Positions 5,936-7,214 of a stretch of 7,214 nucleotides of DNA are shown here, one piece after another. The translations under genes were made by a program, and so were the position numbers. This DNA is from Gemmatimonas phototrophica (GTDB taxonomy: Bacteria; Gemmatimonadota; Gemmatimonadetes; Gemmatimonadales; Gemmatimonadaceae). Every line of letters begins with the position of its first letter. The first letter of the stretch is position 1. The DNA is taken from assembly GCA_945870175.1 (NCBI GenBank), contig CAMBRJ010000148.1, positions 1-7,214 of the forward strand. The letters are read 5' to 3'. The notes below the pieces were generated by a model that worked only from the letters and a program-made list of their open reading frames with translations, was not told where the DNA came from and did no database searches.

Positions 5936-6916
5936 ATGCAGCGTGCCGAATACACCGCTCGTGGCCCCGTGCCGCAGGACGTCATCGAGTGTGTTACGCG
6001 CGAGACGCCCGCTCCGAAGGCCGGCGAGGTCGTGCTCGAGATGCTGGCGGCGCCGATCAATCCGTCGGATGTGCTGACGCTCACGGGCCAGTACGGTATG
6101 CTGCCGCCGCTGCCGGCGGTTGGCGGCAACGAAGGCATCGGCCGGGTGGTGGCCCTCGGTGATGGGGTGACGACGGTTGCCGTGGGACAGCGGGTGCTGT
6201 TGCCCGTGGGGTCCGGCACGTGGGCCTCGCATCTCGTGGTGCCGGCGGCCGGACTCATGGCGTTGCCGCCGGTTGGCGACCCGCTGCAATTGGCGATGAT
6301 GACGGTGAATCCGCCCACGGCCTCGCTGTTGCTCTCCGAGTTCGTCGCGTTGGCGCCGGGCGACTGGGTCATTCAGAACGCGGCCAATAGCGGCGTGGGC
6401 GAGTACGTCATCCAGCTCGCCAAGCGTCGCGGCATTCGCACGGTGAACGTGGTGCGCCGTCCGGACGCGATTGCGCCGTTGCAGGCGCTGGGGGGCGACG
6501 TGGTGCTCGTAGACGGGCCCGATCTCGATACGCGCGTGGCCGAGGCGACGGGCCGTGCGAAGATCCGACTTGGCTTCGATTGCGTGGGGGGAAGCGCGAC
6601 CGATCGCATTGCGCGCAGTCTCGCCATCGGCGGCACCGTGGTGAACTACGGCGCGCTCAGCGGCGAGGCGTGCAAGATCGCCCCGGGCTCGTTCGTGTTT
6701 CGCGATGTCACGCTGCGCGGCTTCTGGCTCGCGTTCTGGTTCCGGAATTCCACACCCGAACAGCAGCGCGCGCTGTTCGGCGAGATCGCCATGCTGATCG
6801 CCACGGGTACGCTGGCCGCGAGCGTGCAGGAAACGTTTCCGCTGTCGCGCATCAAGGACGCCGTCGCCGCCGCGGCCAGCGGCGGTCGGCGCGGCAAGAT
6901 TCTGCTCGTTCCGTAG
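5936..6916 (+). CDS. ETR/MECR-type NADPH-dependent 2-enoyl-thioester (trans-2-enoyl-CoA) reductase, MDR superfamily
   Basis: The 326-residue protein is a zinc-less medium-chain dehydrogenase/reductase closest to the mitochondrial ETR1/MECR branch, which reduces trans-2-enoyl-CoA or -ACP with NADPH in fatty acid synthesis. Branch-specific blocks are API-NPSDVLTLTGQYG (39-54) with the catalytic-type Y53, LPAVGGNEGIGRV (59-71), VNPPTASLLL (124-133), DWVIQNAANSGVGEYVIQLA (143-162) forming the dinucleotide loop, TVNVVRRPD (169-177) with arginines suited to the NADPH phosphate, and RGFWLAFWF (261-269), whose W264 matches the active-site tryptophan region of MECR. No zinc-ligand pattern is seen. The start at 5936 has GGAG 7 nt upstream (5925-5928). 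It follows greA by 31 nt and is probably in one transcript with it. A broader quinone-oxidoreductase-like role is possible, but the ETR motifs are strong. Confidence 0.85.
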   Translation: MQRAEYTARGPVPQDVIECVTRETPAPKAGEVVLEMLAAPINPSDVLTLTGQYGMLPPLPAVGGNEGIGRVVALGDGVTTVAVGQRVLLPVGSGTWASHLVVPAAGLMALPPVGDPLQLAMMTVNPPTASLLLSEFVALAPGDWVIQNAANSGVGEYVIQLAKRRGIRTVNVVRRPDAIAPLQALGGDVVLVDGPDLDTRVAEATGRAKIRLGFDCVGGSATDRIARSLAIGGTVVNYGALSGEACKIAPGSFVFRDVTLRGFWLAFWFRNSTPEQQRALFGEIAMLIATGTLAASVQETFPLSRIKDAVAAAASGGRRGKILLVP

Positions 6917-6946
6917 CGGCGTCGCGGTCGCCGGCCACGGTTTCGT
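6911..6946 (+). terminator. Weak terminator-like hairpin at the end of the enoyl reductase gene
   Basis: CCGT (6911-6914) and CGGCG (6917-6921) pair with ACGG (6937-6940) and CGCCG (6929-6933), with a small internal loop and the 7-nt loop TCGCGGT. The only T-rich sequence afterwards is TTTCGTCT. It overlaps the stop codon. The fit is poor. Confidence 0.28.
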
Positions 6947-6950
6947 CTCC

Positions 6951-7077
6951 ACCGCAAACGAACCACCTGACCGCGAATTGACGCGAATCGTCGCGGATCA
7001 AACGCAACCACACCGACTGGCGGCGTCGCGGAGCAAAGAATCCGTGTGTGATTCGCGAAAATCCGCGGTAAAACTGT
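6951..7077. repeat. 127-bp intergenic repeat, copy 1 (inverted-repeat arms, variable core)
   Basis: This unit recurs 135 bp downstream. Outside a 21-bp core (7018-7038) the two copies differ at only 4 of 106 positions. The arms are internally inverted: 6970-6989 is complementary to 7050-7069 at 17 of 20 positions, with weaker pairing continuing inward, so the unit could fold into a long hairpin. The motifs CGCGAAT and CGCGGAT recur within it. There is no credible coding: leftward reading gives two near-copies of RLIRDDSRQFAVRWFVCG, an artefact of the repeat. It looks like a non-autonomous dispersed element. Confidence 0.85.
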
Positions 7078-7085
7078 TTGTGTAA

Positions 7086-7212
7086 ACCGCAAACGAACCA
7101 CCTGACCGCGAATTGACACGAATCGTCGCGGATCAACAGCAACCACACCGACGACGTGGGTAACGCGACGCCGAATCCGTGTGTGATTCGCGAAAATCCG
7201 CGGTAAAGCTGT
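7086..7212. repeat. 127-bp intergenic repeat, copy 2
   Basis: This is the same unit as the copy at 6951, separated from it by the 8-nt spacer TTGTGTAA. Its arms are at 7105-7124 and 7185-7204, and its core at 7153-7173 matches the first copy's core at only 7 of 21 positions, about chance level. The window ends 2 nt later, so further copies may follow. Together the repeats fill most of the roughly 300-bp gene-free right end (6917-7214), and no gene is seen there. Confidence 0.85.
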
Positions 7213-7214
7213 CT

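Noticed and set aside
5864..6952. Long leftward open frame (362 codons) antisense to the enoyl reductase
   Set aside because: Its product is a low-complexity Arg/His/Ala-rich string without family motifs. It is a by-product of GC-rich codon bias in the real plus-strand gene.
6852..7148. Leftward 98-codon open frame with a duplicated IRDDSxQFAVRWFVCG segment
   Set aside because: The duplication is simply the 127-bp DNA repeat read in frame, and the rest runs antisense into the enoyl reductase gene. Another leftward frame over the same bases gives a similar duplicated Arg-rich product.
6951..7212. CRISPR-like look: repeated sequence with a 21-bp variable part
   Set aside because: There are only two units with a 135-bp period and 106-bp conserved parts. 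The variable part is inside a long hairpin unit, and no cas genes are present.

Overview
The window is about two-thirds G+C and is packed with housekeeping-type genes whose third codon positions are strongly G/C-biased. It encodes a TonB-dependent outer-membrane siderophore receptor, so the host is Gram-negative (diderm). The gene mix, the protein style of the GreA and LOG homologues and the intergenic repeats resemble a soil or water bacterium such as a Gemmatimonadota member. That placement is a guess: no rRNA or other phylogenetic marker is present.

Layout from left to right. (1) The start of a leftward gene for a small basic protein of unknown function runs off the left edge (1-211). (2) A rightward short MazG-type nucleotide pyrophosphohydrolase (327-653) converges on (3) a leftward metal-dependent type I phosphodiesterase / nucleotide pyrophosphatase-like enzyme (674-2113). 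(4) Divergent from that, across only 28 bp, is a rightward LOG-family nucleotide phosphoribohydrolase with a long basic N-terminal extension (2142-3080). (5) A TonB-dependent catecholate-type siderophore receptor follows (3130-5268). Its start region holds a perfect 11-bp inverted repeat with the ATG in the loop, plus sequences resembling iron-regulator boxes. (6) A strong intrinsic terminator lies at 5358-5395, only 23 nt before (7) greA (5419-5904), which is probably co-transcribed with (8) an ETR/MECR-type NADPH-dependent 2-enoyl-thioester reductase (5936-6916). (9) The right edge is non-coding and holds two 127-bp direct repeats (6951-7077 and 7086-7212). Their outer sequences are nearly identical and form inverted-repeat arms around an unrelated 21-bp core.

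How the genes relate. The MazG-like, phosphodiesterase-like and LOG proteins all belong to families that can act on nucleotides, but their convergent and divergent arrangement argues against a simple operon. The siderophore receptor stands alone, without visible synthesis or inner-membrane transport genes, and is probably iron-regulated. greA and the enoyl reductase look like a two-gene transcription unit.

I do not see a clearly new multi-gene system. The best leads are small-scale structures: the start-codon hairpin of the receptor gene, the terminator inside the probable greA leader, and the variable-core repeats at the right end.
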